20,345 nt of DNA, from positions 1 to 20,345 of the IMG/VR virus record IMGVR_UViG_3300022934_000258; one strand, 5' to 3'. Every line of letters starts with the position of its first letter. Positions within the stretch are counted from its first letter, which is position 1. The notes beneath the pieces were generated by a model. That model was given only the letters and a program-made list of their open reading frames with translations. It made no database searches and was not told where the DNA came from. The stretch comes from a virus. The translations under genes were made by a program, and so were the position numbers. Below are positions 7,101-13,529 of this stretch, one piece after another.

Positions 7101-7330
7101 CTTGTCGACGTTGCTGAATGGGTTGCGCCAGCCCAAAAAACAAACTCCTTGCCGCGAATTAAATTACTGTCGGGATAGGATGACGGCGAAGCGCTGGCGC
7201 CGATGTTTTCGAGTAGGTAAGTCGAACAGCCGCCAAGCGCCTTGTCGATGATGCTGTCGGCCTCGGCCCATAGCTGATTCATCTTGGCCGCCGTCGGCGA
7301 CTCGCTGCCTGTCAGGTAATTTACAGCCAA
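4172..7330 (-). CDS. Large tail-tip or receptor-binding structural protein, family not recognised
   Basis: At 1052 residues this is the largest protein in the window. It begins with TGSESPTAAKMNQLWAEAD, a segment often found at the start of phage tail structural proteins, and continues with Ser/Thr/Asn/Tyr-rich beta sequence without signal peptide, membrane helix or recognised catalytic motif. A basic patch lies near the middle (HIDAHKFHRVHETPRKKRQY), followed by an acidic Asp-rich region and a C-terminus ending FLLNTTAALTHSA. Position after the tape measure and distal-tail genes fits a tail-tip hub or host-binding fibre. The start overlaps the small gene before it by 10 bases. I do not recognise its family and a depolymerase fold cannot be excluded. 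Confidence 0.6.
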   Translation of the reverse strand: MAVNYLTGSESPTAAKMNQLWAEADSIIDKALGGCSTYLLENIGASASPSSYPDSNLIRGKEFVFWAGATHSATSTSVLYSAFDTIPNAYDQSAYDTAASGATIATYSSDGYAHVDGSSTPDLTRSLKAHTRTNSGQEYYIWEYDQPAPEKKWKFAVAEVIIATASGTSFSMPDSYEKYSCWRIHNLTDRDFTIYCGSFSDPHKTFTLPAYNQICVRRVGTTFHTDYKYFFKCLPDDPRFLYVDSFDGSIAETMRANNITNPNYLYNLFEFVGMDNSPLQVSDYNATSNRTKHHQRIYFNPSTVNDIGSEYATAGHFPTISDTTKVGDTVYHKGAIGYRKKDTSGSTLEVGTIDFDGWDSFGTNLATIDAALASTGITNNNDTKIATNATPNLLEVWPVGTNVLQINDQNAVKNLASTTYNLQTHFLFPPTHGSTPRVFNRYFLAMDDLASNGTNPNIASTSYNGRTYTVGSLKTYLDTYQSNSTPESKSVALTSEGPFLLWRDVFDIKGSGDSEGWFEGLTTNHGFSLELVSGTPKLKIQQEWFIPLRLHSSNYTGSSAKAEASYLIGYACGWPSQWKDAYFNAVVSNRRHHIDAHKFHRVHETPRKKRQYETATPITSGTETFKHNDINNDPVGLDGADLTLNDVGTLTETDTSFLTNDIDAEVSKGSFSGGEVNNPNYSRLVIDDVMQEVEASKNDSSLNTIKTPASYNRVNLMREHFNNFAVLLKKADKIRPLSVDEIYFGNRIMKPGQGWLNGLVAPVELYEGFTDGDAQFDLYTDLLGSSKIYDYTDLADGTAIRAAASTSVASGASQSEQADVDDFRWVKIEDVQEFAKDEGFGFRFEEVAAPAFWTTSFPQSTYTGSTITATNCFLVATSTSTTNNYKVAFPNGMVVGQHYGTGFDYVQLTDSVSETLGTTFYREDVVNAQNTNYNLLPIFKNNLGTSANADGYATGLVIQVVDGLNSDGTSQRTNNPRAKLGLVPLKTVRLDNPGTSSHAGTDVDIDASDAPETAAAELISITSDKQFYFPTTYPRTRYAFLLNTTAALTHSA

Positions 7331-7527
7331 ACCGCCTTGCCTCCGGTGCCGCCACCCCCTGCGGACATCCGGCGCGGCTGTTTGACGTCTATCTCTGTTC
7401 CGCTCGTTCCCCTGCTGACGCGCACCTTGTTATTGCCGCGCACCTCCAGGCTTTTGGCGTAAGCCAGCAGACGATTCAGCCAACTGTTTTTGCTGTTTGT
7501 TTCGGGGAGTCGTTGCGGCGCCTGCAT
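7321..7527 (-). CDS. Small tail-region protein, unknown function
   Basis: A 68-residue basic protein. It opens with NSWLNRLLAYAKSLEVRG followed by NKVRVSRGTSGTEID, and ends in a Gly-rich stretch (SAGGGGTGGKAVW). Short proteins combining an amphipathic helix (WLNRLLAYA), the VRVSRG-x-x-GT-x-I strand and a flexible end are frequent just before large tail-tip genes. They are thought to be structural or assembly factors, but none is characterised to my knowledge. It follows the upstream gene by four bases and overlaps the next start by 10, so it is clearly part of the tail operon. Confidence 0.6.
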   Translation of the reverse strand: MQAPQRLPETNSKNSWLNRLLAYAKSLEVRGNNKVRVSRGTSGTEIDVKQPRRMSAGGGGTGGKAVWL

Positions 7528-7531
7528 GGGA

Positions 7532-8401
7532 TTAACTTGCTACCGTGTAAATCCAGGTCGACCAGAGTTCTAGTTTCCACTCTTGCGTCAGCGTAATCTT
7601 GCGGCGGCCTTCGGACACAATCTTCGGCGCTGATTTTAGCCACCCCCATTGATGGTCAATTCCGTCAATCTGCTGGACGCCGGTGCTGGCGTTGACTCCG
7701 CTTGGCCTGCTGTTCGTCTGTGCGTTGGTGATGCTGGTCGTGATGGCGGCATCAAGTGTCGGTTCGCCGATTGTGGCGTTGCCGGTCAGTTGTGCCGGCG
7801 TGATGATGTAATTAACGTAAGAATAAGCACGCTGCACGACGTTGGCGGCGTAGTTGTATTCGGGGGAAAAGGTCAGCGTGTGCCGCAGCGTGTAGGTCGG
7901 CCGCTGCCAAGAGTCCTGTTCCTTGGTCAAATGCCGGTAAATGCTTTTGAGGTCAGCAGGACAGCTTGAGTCCGACAAGAATGCCGGAACAATGACATCA
8001 CCGTCGGCGTCGGTTTCGACCTCCTGTTCCAGTTGCTTTTTAATTTTGTTCCGCGCTTTTTCATTGTCCGCGGTTTGAAAGTCGATTGCCTTGATTTTTG
8101 GATGTTCCCAAAGGCTGTATTGCGTGTCGTTGCCGTCCAGTTCCCAAATTTCGACCGGCGTTTCGTCTAGGCCGCTGCCGCCCCAAACGTCCTTTTGATA
8201 GTTGACGTATAATTTTGCCGTCGCACCGTCCGGCTCGAAACGAATGTTGCTGGCTGAACCGTCGCGGACATATCGGCCCATCAGTCCGCGCACCGCAGTC
8301 GTTTCGCCTTCAAACTCCTTCGTGAACGAGAAGCCGTTGTTTTTGTCCCAGGCAATGCTTGGGTTCTGTTCGACTAAATTGACTCCCTTGACTGTCGGCA
8401 T
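7532..8401 (-). CDS. Distal tail protein candidate, family not recognised
   Basis: A 289-residue protein lying directly after the tape measure, where siphoviruses usually carry distal tail (Dit-like) or tail-tip genes. It is a mixed alpha/beta, Trp- and Tyr-rich protein without membrane segments: an N-terminal beta region (NNGFSFTKEFEGETTAVRG), a central charged helix (KARNKIKKQLEQEVETDADG), and a C-terminus with repeated strands ending KLELWSTWIYTVAS. The repeated TLRHTLTFSPE and ITLTQEWKLELW strands could mark two related beta domains. One base separates it from the tape-measure stop. I did not recognise a named family; the Dit-like role is inferred only from location. Confidence 0.55.
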   Translation of the reverse strand: MPTVKGVNLVEQNPSIAWDKNNGFSFTKEFEGETTAVRGLMGRYVRDGSASNIRFEPDGATAKLYVNYQKDVWGGSGLDETPVEIWELDGNDTQYSLWEHPKIKAIDFQTADNEKARNKIKKQLEQEVETDADGDVIVPAFLSDSSCPADLKSIYRHLTKEQDSWQRPTYTLRHTLTFSPEYNYAANVVQRAYSYVNYIITPAQLTGNATIGEPTLDAAITTSITNAQTNSRPSGVNASTGVQQIDGIDHQWGWLKSAPKIVSEGRRKITLTQEWKLELWSTWIYTVAS

Positions 8402-8402
8402 T

Positions 8403-9599
8403 TTATTCGGTGTTCCTCGCGGTGTCCTTGGTGTTGTTGGCGATGCGCTTCAGCAGCACGTTGTTGTCCTTCTCGATGGCGATTGGGTCGGCCGATTGAC
8501 TCACGGCCGCGCCTATGCGCTGCAAGGCGTTGAGTGCAAGGCTTGGTTTCATAAATGACTTGGCGCCTGCTGCTGCCGCTGCTGATTCACTTACTTGAGA
8601 AGTTGGCAATTGTCCGACATTTGAACCAAGGAAAACACCCCTATCCATGTTCATGTCGTCGCGTACCAGTTCTCCGGTGGCAAGGTTGACCGGTACGCCT
8701 TGTCGCATCAAACGCCGCCTTTCCCTGTCTCGTGCAACTGTTATTTTGGAATCATCAGATGCCGCAAATGGTAAAAGTTCTGCCAGCAATGTCTCAAAAA
8801 AGCCGGCGTTGCTTTTAACAAAAGGCTGCTTTCCGCCGGAACCAAGCTTGCCAACCTCGCCTGGCTTAAATGACATTGTTTCTTTTCTATATTCAGCGTT
8901 TAGGCCAAGAAACGCATTGGCCAACCCTTTTACCGCTAAAGCTGCGCCTGGCAATATCTCCCTTTTTAGCCGGTCAAGTTCGTCGTTAAATTCTGCAAGG
9001 CGTTTAATGGTATCAACGTCAATCGGGTCGGGCGCCGATGCGGCAGTCGCAGCAAAGCCAGAGACAAAAGCCGGAACCAACTGGCGGCCACCGCGGCCCA
9101 TGATGTCCTGCAACGATTTGGCCTTGTCCAACGCGCCGCCAGCCTTCTCGATTGATTCTGCAATCTTGAGGAAAATTTCTTCCGGCGTGCTGGTCTTGAT
9201 TTGCTGCATTGAAATTCCGAACGCTTCAAATGCGCGTATGTATGTTGCAAGTCCCTGCTCGGCGCCTTCCATGGCCTGCGCCGTTTTCATAAACGACCTT
9301 TCAACCATTTCAATCGTGGCGCCGTTCTGGCTGGCGGCAAAATCAAACTTCTGCGCGGTGTCAGTCGACGACTCCATGCGCTTGGCCATTTTGTCGATGG
9401 CGTCAGCGTGCTGCACCATTCGCATCGTGGCGCTGCGGAGTGCAGAAACAGCAAACAAACCGCCGACCATTCCGGCCATGCTTGCTGCCATACGGCCGGC
9501 AGATGCTTTGGTGCCGGTTTCCATCTTCCGCAAACCGGCAGCCCAACCGGAACCGTCCAACGACGTCCGGCCCTTCACGTTCATGTGCGCGGTTGCCAT
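8403..9599 (-). CDS. Tail tape measure protein (short)
   Basis: A 398-residue, mostly helical protein. It has a hydrophobic N-terminal region (MAASMAGMVGGLFAVSALRSAT, residues about 37-58), long amphipathic helices (AIDKMAKRMESSTDTAQKF, then GLATYIRAFEAFGISMQQI) and a C-terminal repeat-like end (LLKRIANNTKDTARNTE) often seen at the end of tape measures. It sits immediately after the tail chaperone (TAATG junction) and before distal tail genes, the fixed place of gpH in lambda. Tape measures set tail length at roughly 0.15 nm per residue, so this would give a tail of about 60 nm. The short length is unusual: lambda gpH is over twice as long. Confidence 0.8.
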   Translation of the reverse strand: MATAHMNVKGRTSLDGSGWAAGLRKMETGTKASAGRMAASMAGMVGGLFAVSALRSATMRMVQHADAIDKMAKRMESSTDTAQKFDFAASQNGATIEMVERSFMKTAQAMEGAEQGLATYIRAFEAFGISMQQIKTSTPEEIFLKIAESIEKAGGALDKAKSLQDIMGRGGRQLVPAFVSGFAATAASAPDPIDVDTIKRLAEFNDELDRLKREILPGAALAVKGLANAFLGLNAEYRKETMSFKPGEVGKLGSGGKQPFVKSNAGFFETLLAELLPFAASDDSKITVARDRERRRLMRQGVPVNLATGELVRDDMNMDRGVFLGSNVGQLPTSQVSESAAAAAGAKSFMKPSLALNALQRIGAAVSQSADPIAIEKDNNVLLKRIANNTKDTARNTE

Positions 9600-10165
9600 T
9601 AGTCAGTCGCCTCCTGTTTCGCCTCACGGTGCCGGCGCAAAAGTTCCTCGGTCGTGTCGTCGCTGATTTTCACGCTGCCTTTAAGTTCATTCAATGTCAG
9701 ATAATCCCACCAGGTTTGGCCAAGCGGTTGGTTCATTACAGCCGAGGCGCTGAAACCTCCCTCGCTGATTAGCTTCACCCGCATGGCTTGCGGCCATGGT
9801 GCGCCTGCCTTGGTTCCGCCTCCTTGGCCTTTTGTCCAAAACTTCGGCATTGCAAGCGCGGCGTTGATGTAGTCGGTAAACAGGACGGCCTTTTCGTCAG
9901 CTTCAAACTCGCCGACATTCTCGGCCCAAGCCTTGATGTCGTCACCTAGTTCAGCGCGGCGCAGTAGTTCCTGAGCGCCTTCAAACGTATTGCCGCAGAC
10001 CAGCAATCCCAAAAGCAAATCGCCCAGAAGCGGTTCCTTGTCCTCGCAGACGAAGGCGCATTCCAGGCGTTGCAGAAGTAGATAGTGTCCTAGACTGAAT
10101 GGCCGCAAATCCTGTCCCAGAATTGTGACAGGTTCGGGGATGATGCTGTGAAGGTAGTCATCCAC
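9599..10165 (-). CDS. Tail assembly chaperone (lambda gpG-like)
   Basis: The reading frame is open from 10366, but the first 67 codons overlap the tail tube gene and give basic, Gln-rich nonsense. The sensible start is a GTG at 10165, giving 188 residues: MDDYLHSIIPEPVTILGQ, then LRPFSLGHYLLLQRLECAF, a typical N-terminal segment of tail chaperones. Acidic and helical regions follow, ending with TTEELLRRHREAKQEATD. It lies between tail tube and tape measure as gpG does in lambda. In lambda the chaperone has a frameshifted longer form; I see no second ORF between this gene and the tape measure, so a frameshift product is not apparent. No Shine-Dalgarno is seen at the GTG. Confidence 0.65.
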   Translation of the reverse strand: MDDYLHSIIPEPVTILGQDLRPFSLGHYLLLQRLECAFVCEDKEPLLGDLLLGLLVCGNTFEGAQELLRRAELGDDIKAWAENVGEFEADEKAVLFTDYINAALAMPKFWTKGQGGGTKAGAPWPQAMRVKLISEGGFSASAVMNQPLGQTWWDYLTLNELKGSVKISDDTTEELLRRHREAKQEATD

Positions 10166-10176
10166 ACGGTCGACGG

Positions 10177-10560
10177 TTAGTAGCTGAAGCCGCTGGCGTT
10201 CGTGCCGGTAAAGCGCAGCAATGACAGGCTGGCCGTCATCTCGTTCTCGTTCGACTGATTGCTGTCGCTGCTGGTGACATAGTAGTCGGCGTTGAGTTCT
10301 GCCGTGGCGAAGTTTGCAAGAGTGATTGTTGTGCCGACGGCGGGAATGTCTGCGCTGCTGCTGCAAACCACTTCGGCAGTCACCTCGATGGTCGGGTCGG
10401 CAATGACGTAAGACATGGTGTCGCCGTCGTTGCCTTTGATGCGCTTGGTTTCCGCCCTATTTCCGCCGCTTACATTGGTGACGGCAGCCTGGCCGGTCAT
10501 GCCGGTGGTGGCGTTGGACGCTATGCCGTATTGAATGCTGGTGCCTTGAATTGTTGCCAT
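10177..10560 (-). CDS. Major tail tube protein
   Basis: A 127-residue, beta-rich, Thr/Ser/Ala-rich protein: IQGTSIQYGI, a loop with NRAETKRIKGNDGDTMSYVI, then strands PTIEVTAEVVCS, TTITLANFATA, DYYVTSSD and MTASLSLLRFTG. This alternating-strand pattern with a central loop is typical of the tube protein that polymerises in hexamer rings around the tape measure. Position fits lambda gpV. The ATG follows a purine-rich stretch (GAGGATTTGAGATAAA). It is short compared with gpV (about 246 residues), closer to the smaller tail tube proteins of other siphoviruses. The GVT/SGGN turn near residue 30 is compatible with a loop facing outward. Confidence 0.65.
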   Translation of the reverse strand: MATIQGTSIQYGIASNATTGMTGQAAVTNVSGGNRAETKRIKGNDGDTMSYVIADPTIEVTAEVVCSSSADIPAVGTTITLANFATAELNADYYVTSSDSNQSNENEMTASLSLLRFTGTNASGFSY

Positions 10561-10574
10561 TTTATCTCAAATCC

Positions 10575-11009
10575 TCAAGTGATGTTACTGGCGGCCGCTA
10601 GTACCTCAAGCGACAAATCGCAAACCCAATTTCTGTCCTCGACGGTCTTGGATATGCTGAAACTTTTGACGCCGAAAACCGTCACGGCCTCGCTGCTGTC
10701 GGTCAGGGTTCCGGCAATGCCGTCATCCATGAATAAGTCCCGCATGGTGGCGACGTGCGTCTGGTGGTTAGCCAGGGTCGTGTCGTCCATTGATTCGACC
10801 AGGCGGATAATTAGTTCGCAGTTGAAGTTTCCAAGGCCAGGGATGGATTCCTCGCCGCCTTCACAAATCACCAGGCACCGCGGCAGGGACAGTTCGTCGT
10901 CGTCCTCGCCCTTTGAAACGGTGATGCTGTAACCGCTGAAGGTTTCGTCGCCGTCAAGTATAGCCTTGGCCCGTGTTTCGAGTTTTTCCTCTAGTGTATT
11001 AAATGCCAT
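10575..11009 (-). CDS. Tail terminator (lambda gpU-like) protein
   Basis: A 144-residue alpha/beta protein: LEEKLETRAKAIL helix, beta strands YSITVSKGEDDD, LPRCLVICEGGEE, FNCELIIRLVES, a helix THVATMRDLFMDDGI, and strands ending NWVCDLSLEVLAA. This plan, with a central helix after the ELIIRLVES strand, matches tail terminator proteins that cap the tail tube at the head-proximal end. The ATG adjoins the upstream stop with no gap. It lies between the Z-like protein and the tail tube, the position of gpU. A related reading as tail completion protein amounts to the same role. Confidence 0.6.
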   Translation of the reverse strand: MAFNTLEEKLETRAKAILDGDETFSGYSITVSKGEDDDELSLPRCLVICEGGEESIPGLGNFNCELIIRLVESMDDTTLANHQTHVATMRDLFMDDGIAGTLTDSSEAVTVFGVKSFSISKTVEDRNWVCDLSLEVLAAASNIT

Positions 11010-11678
11010 TTAGAATCCTGCCTTTCGCCAATCGCGTCCCAGTTTGCGGTCAATGTAGATAACCATGTCGGCCATGGTTGCATTCAGTCCCGCCTTCAAT
11101 CCCTTGATTATTTTCGACTGCGCCTTGGCATTGTTTTTGGTGGCGCTATTGACTACCAGCGCCGCCGGCTTCAATTCGCTGCGGGCCGCGATGCCGTAGC
11201 CTTTCGGCTTGGCCTTGCCTTTTACCAATCCCTTCGGCCATCTGACGCGGTCGCGACGGTCAACCGAATAGGATAATTTTTTGATGGCCGGCAGCCAGCC
11301 GGAGCGCAGAAATTTGACAGCCCGCACCCTAGCGTTGATGAGTTTTTGTGCCGCTCTCTCAAGTTCCTTGCCCCATATTAACGGCTGGCCAGCCTTCTTG
11401 CGCCGGCTGTTAACAATCCTGGCGGCGAAGTTATCTTCCTTCAAAATTCTGCGGCCTTTACGGATGCCGCCTGTCTTGCGGTTCCGGCCGACTTTGTTTC
11501 CGATGGCGCCAAGTTTATACTCGATTGCCTTCGGGTCTGCTGCCTCGGTCAATCGTTGCGCGTTGAAGGCCAGGTCGAGCGCCTTCTTGTTCACAATCTC
11601 GCGGAATGTTTTCTTATTCACCTTCGCATATTTGCGAAGCGTCCGCGTAAATGCTGCCTGGTCGATTGTCAGACTCAT
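11010..11678 (-). CDS. Neck/minor tail protein (lambda gpZ- or HK97 gp10-like)
   Basis: A 222-residue, strongly basic, largely helical protein. It has an N-terminal helix (AAFTRTLRKYAKVNKKTFREIVNKKALDL split by polar turns), many Lys/Arg pairs (KVGRNRKTGG, KGRRILKE), a conserved-looking WLPAIKKL segment near residue 130 and a C-terminal amphipathic helix (SKIIKGLKAGLNATMADMV). Length and charge match gpZ/gp10-type proteins that join tail to head. The start overlaps the previous stop by four bases (ATGA). Its place between the FII-like and U-like genes supports the call. The high charge could also indicate DNA or scaffold contact. Confidence 0.6.
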   Translation of the reverse strand: MSLTIDQAAFTRTLRKYAKVNKKTFREIVNKKALDLAFNAQRLTEAADPKAIEYKLGAIGNKVGRNRKTGGIRKGRRILKEDNFAARIVNSRRKKAGQPLIWGKELERAAQKLINARVRAVKFLRSGWLPAIKKLSYSVDRRDRVRWPKGLVKGKAKPKGYGIAARSELKPAALVVNSATKNNAKAQSKIIKGLKAGLNATMADMVIYIDRKLGRDWRKAGF

Positions 11679-11971
11679 CTGTCCGCGCTCATTAGGTCAA
11701 ACCGCACCTCGGCGCCGTCGCCGGTGGTTGTGATTTTCTCGATGCGATATGCCTGGCTGTCGACTGTCATCTTGGAACCGATAGCCGGCAGCGTTGAATG
11801 GTCGGCCTTCTTGCCAATCAGCGTGAGGTCAAAGTCGTCGAGGAACCCGCCTTCGCCAGCGTCCTGGCCTTTGCTGATTTCGTTGACTGCGCCGGTGTAA
11901 GTAGTTGCGCCGATTGTGTAGTTTACCGGCAAGTCGGCAATCATTTCGGCGATGTCGTCTGCGTAACTCAT
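11675..11971 (-). CDS. Head-tail joining protein (lambda gpFII-like)
   Basis: A 98-residue protein: an N-terminal helix (YADDIAEMIADLPVNYTIG), strands TYTGAVNEIS and DFDLTLIGKK, and a C-terminal beta hairpin (DSQAYRIEKITTTGDGAEVRFDLMS). The combination ADHSTLPAIGSKMTVDSQAY-RIEKI, with a strand pair around the GDG turn, is typical of small beta-barrel joiners such as gpFII that complete the head before tail attachment. It is the first gene after the terminator at 11975-12012 and starts only four bases from it, so its expression depends on read-through or coupling. No Shine-Dalgarno is obvious. Confidence 0.6.
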   Translation of the reverse strand: MSYADDIAEMIADLPVNYTIGATTYTGAVNEISKGQDAGEGGFLDDFDLTLIGKKADHSTLPAIGSKMTVDSQAYRIEKITTTGDGAEVRFDLMSADR

Positions 11972-11974
11972 TTA

Positions 11975-12012
11975 ATAAAAAGGCCGGCAGCCGTTTTACG
12001 CGACTACCGGCC
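11975..12012 (-). terminator. Intrinsic terminator after the capsid region
   Basis: On the minus strand a 12-base-pair stem (GGCCGGTAGTCG pairing with CGGCTGCCGGCC, two G-U wobbles) with a seven-base loop is followed by TTTTTATT. It lies between the capsid-linked small gene and the FII-like gene. It would end a share of transcripts after the capsid gene and so lower tail-gene output. Just upstream (12037-12052) a perfect seven-base inverted repeat GCAGAAA/TTTCTGC overlaps the end of the previous gene. Confidence 0.7.
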
Positions 12013-12032
12013 AAAACACCTAAACCACTAAC

Positions 12033-12215
12033 CTATGCAGAAATTTTTCTGCGTCTGTAATAAAGGGGTTGACGGTAAATATAAACCTCGTCGAACTTTG
12101 GCTTTTCAGCGTCAACCTCTTTTTTCATTGCCTCAAGTGCCTTGTCGGCTGAATCGCCGAGGTAAAGCGTTTTGAGTTTGTCGCCCTTACGGCCGACTGC
12201 AATGTTGACTTTCAT
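12033..12215 (-). CDS. Small protein after the capsid gene, unknown function
   Basis: A 60-residue basic protein (MKVNIAVGRKGDKL...YYRRRKISA). The ATG overlaps the capsid TGA (TGATG); a TTG just upstream would add one residue. There is a beta start (KVNIAVGRKGD), a helix (DSADKALEAMKKEVDA) and a strand (FDEVYIYRQPLYYRRRK). It takes the place of the FI-type or other capsid-accessory gene of lambda, but it is shorter and unlike gpFI. A role in capsid or terminase docking is a guess. Coupling to the capsid gene implies that it is made in step with it. Confidence 0.5.
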   Translation of the reverse strand: MKVNIAVGRKGDKLKTLYLGDSADKALEAMKKEVDAEKPKFDEVYIYRQPLYYRRRKISA

Positions 12216-13096
12216 CAAGCAGAAAGAATGCGCTTGAGGCTGTCAGTACCAGCGGCAACGCCGTAAATCAGCGTGGCGGTGATGTACTGAGCGCCGTCTT
12301 TTCCTTCGTACCAATTCCGTAACTGCAAGGTGATGCCGGTGTCGGGGTCTTGGACAGATTCGACAGCGCCGGCCCAGTTTTCCGGCAGCGCCGGCTGGCG
12401 GCCTGCAATTATCAAGGCTTCCTTGCCGCAGACAAAACCTTCCAGGTTCTCGGAGTTCGACGGAATGTCGGAGTATTCCAACACGTCGAAACCGTGAACG
12501 CGGGGGATGTTATTGTCTTGAATGGCGCCAGGGTTGCCGAATGCGTAGCTGGCTTGAATAGCGTTGTCCTTGGCGAGCGCGGCATAGTAGGCCGGCTTGA
12601 TAACCATGCTGCGCGGTGAACGCGGCACGTTCAGGGTCGTCAGGTCGCCTGCAAGCGTGGCAACGTCGTCGGCGCCAAAGTCCGCGGCGGCCACGACGGT
12701 GTTGTTGCTGTAAGTTGCGTTAACAACCAAGGCCAGCAAGTCGTCCATCATTGCGTTGACGACAGCGTGAACGGCCGGACGAACAAAAGTCCGCTCCAAC
12801 ATATCCAAGCCACCCTTTGCCACTTCCAGGTCGGTAAACTTGGCGGTGAAGTGCTTGTGCTTGTTCAGCGTGATGGTCTTGGCCGTTGAGGTTACATCAG
12901 AAGAGGAATAACCGCTTGTGGCGTCTCCTGCGCTTACAGCAGTCGCTACGCGAGTGCTGACCGATTCGCCGACATCAGCAACGTCGCTGCTGAAATCAGT
13001 CGTGAATGCCGAAACGACTGGCATTTCTGCGCTGAGTGTTTCAAGCGTTTGTTGTGCTATTTGAGCGAGGTTGATTCCTCCGAGTGTGTTTGCCAT
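12215..13096 (-). CDS. Major capsid protein (HK97-fold type)
   Basis: A 293-residue protein, the usual size for an HK97-fold coat. It starts with a polar helix (LGGINLAQIAQQTLETLSA), then a beta region with many Ser/Thr (STRVATAVSAGD), a spine-helix-like stretch (RPAVHAVVNAMMDDLLALVVNA, residues about 104-125), NVPRSPRSMVIKPAYYAAL, and ends with LQLRNWYEGKDGAQYITATLIYG and GTDSLKRILSA, resembling P22/HK97-type ends. It lies right after the scaffold candidate and has the best Shine-Dalgarno in the head region (AGGAGA, eight bases before ATG), as expected for the most abundant virion protein. No protease target is clear, although the S49 enzyme upstream would trim a scaffold or delta region. 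Confidence 0.8.
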   Translation of the reverse strand: MANTLGGINLAQIAQQTLETLSAEMPVVSAFTTDFSSDVADVGESVSTRVATAVSAGDATSGYSSSDVTSTAKTITLNKHKHFTAKFTDLEVAKGGLDMLERTFVRPAVHAVVNAMMDDLLALVVNATYSNNTVVAAADFGADDVATLAGDLTTLNVPRSPRSMVIKPAYYAALAKDNAIQASYAFGNPGAIQDNNIPRVHGFDVLEYSDIPSNSENLEGFVCGKEALIIAGRQPALPENWAGAVESVQDPDTGITLQLRNWYEGKDGAQYITATLIYGVAAGTDSLKRILSA

Positions 13097-13104
13097 CTCT
13101 TTGT

Positions 13105-13110
13105 TCTCCT
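13105..13110 (-). promoter_or_regulatory. Ribosome binding site of the capsid gene
   Basis: AGGAGA on the minus strand, eight bases upstream of the ATG at 13096, is an almost ideal Shine-Dalgarno. Adjacent head genes mostly lack one, which fits a need for high capsid output and helps fix the start. Confidence 0.65.
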
Positions 13111-13116
13111 AAAAAA

Positions 13117-13503
13117 TTACTTGGTTAAAGGCTTGATGTTTTCGCGGTAAAATACTGTCCGCTCCTTCAAGTTTTCGATTGCCGAATACTCGTTCCAAAG
13201 TTCGTCGAGTGTTTTCGGCTTGGCCGCTTCCTCGGTTTCCTCGGCCACCGGCTCGGCTCCCTGCTGCGCTACTATCTCGGCAGCGCGTTCGCCGGCAATC
13301 TCTTCGACGTCCTGCTGTTCGGCTTTTGCCCCTGCAAGTTCGTTTTCGAGTTGTGCAACCTTATCGACTAAAGCCGCGTTGGCTTTTTCGAGTTTTTCGT
13401 TCGTTTCCCCAACGGTCGCCAAAGCGCCTTGGCCTTCTTCTTGTGCGGCCGTCAAAGCCTCAATTTGGCTTTTCAAGTCGGCGTTTTCTTCTGCGATTGT
13501 CAT
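13117..13503 (-). CDS. Coiled-coil scaffold-like protein
   Basis: A 128-residue acidic protein. Residues about 5-65 have a heptad pattern of a long coiled coil (ADLKSQIEALTAAQEE, LEKANAALVDKVAQLENEL). A Glu/Ala-rich linker (EEIAGERAAEIVAQQ, EPVAEETEEAAKPK) joins it to a short C-terminal helical segment (TLDELWNEYSAIENLKERTVFYRENI). The position between protease and major capsid, the coiled coil and the helical end all fit a scaffold that leaves or is cut by the S49 protease during assembly. In lambda the scaffold Nu3 is an in-frame internal product of the protease gene; here it is a separate gene 26 bases later. Confidence 0.6.
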   Translation of the reverse strand: MTIAEENADLKSQIEALTAAQEEGQGALATVGETNEKLEKANAALVDKVAQLENELAGAKAEQQDVEEIAGERAAEIVAQQGAEPVAEETEEAAKPKTLDELWNEYSAIENLKERTVFYRENIKPLTK

Positions 13504-13529
13504 GTCAAAAAAAACAAGTTGATTTGATT

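Noticed and set aside
8647-9666. A 339-codon open frame on the plus strand opposite the tape measure gene
   Set aside because: It mirrors the tape measure codons, is Ser/Pro/Ala-rich without sense, and there is no start signal or neighbour on that strand.
10166-10366. N-terminal extension of the tail chaperone frame
   Set aside because: It overlaps the tail tube gene and reads as Gln/Arg/His-rich nonsense; the GTG at 10165 begins a sensible protein.
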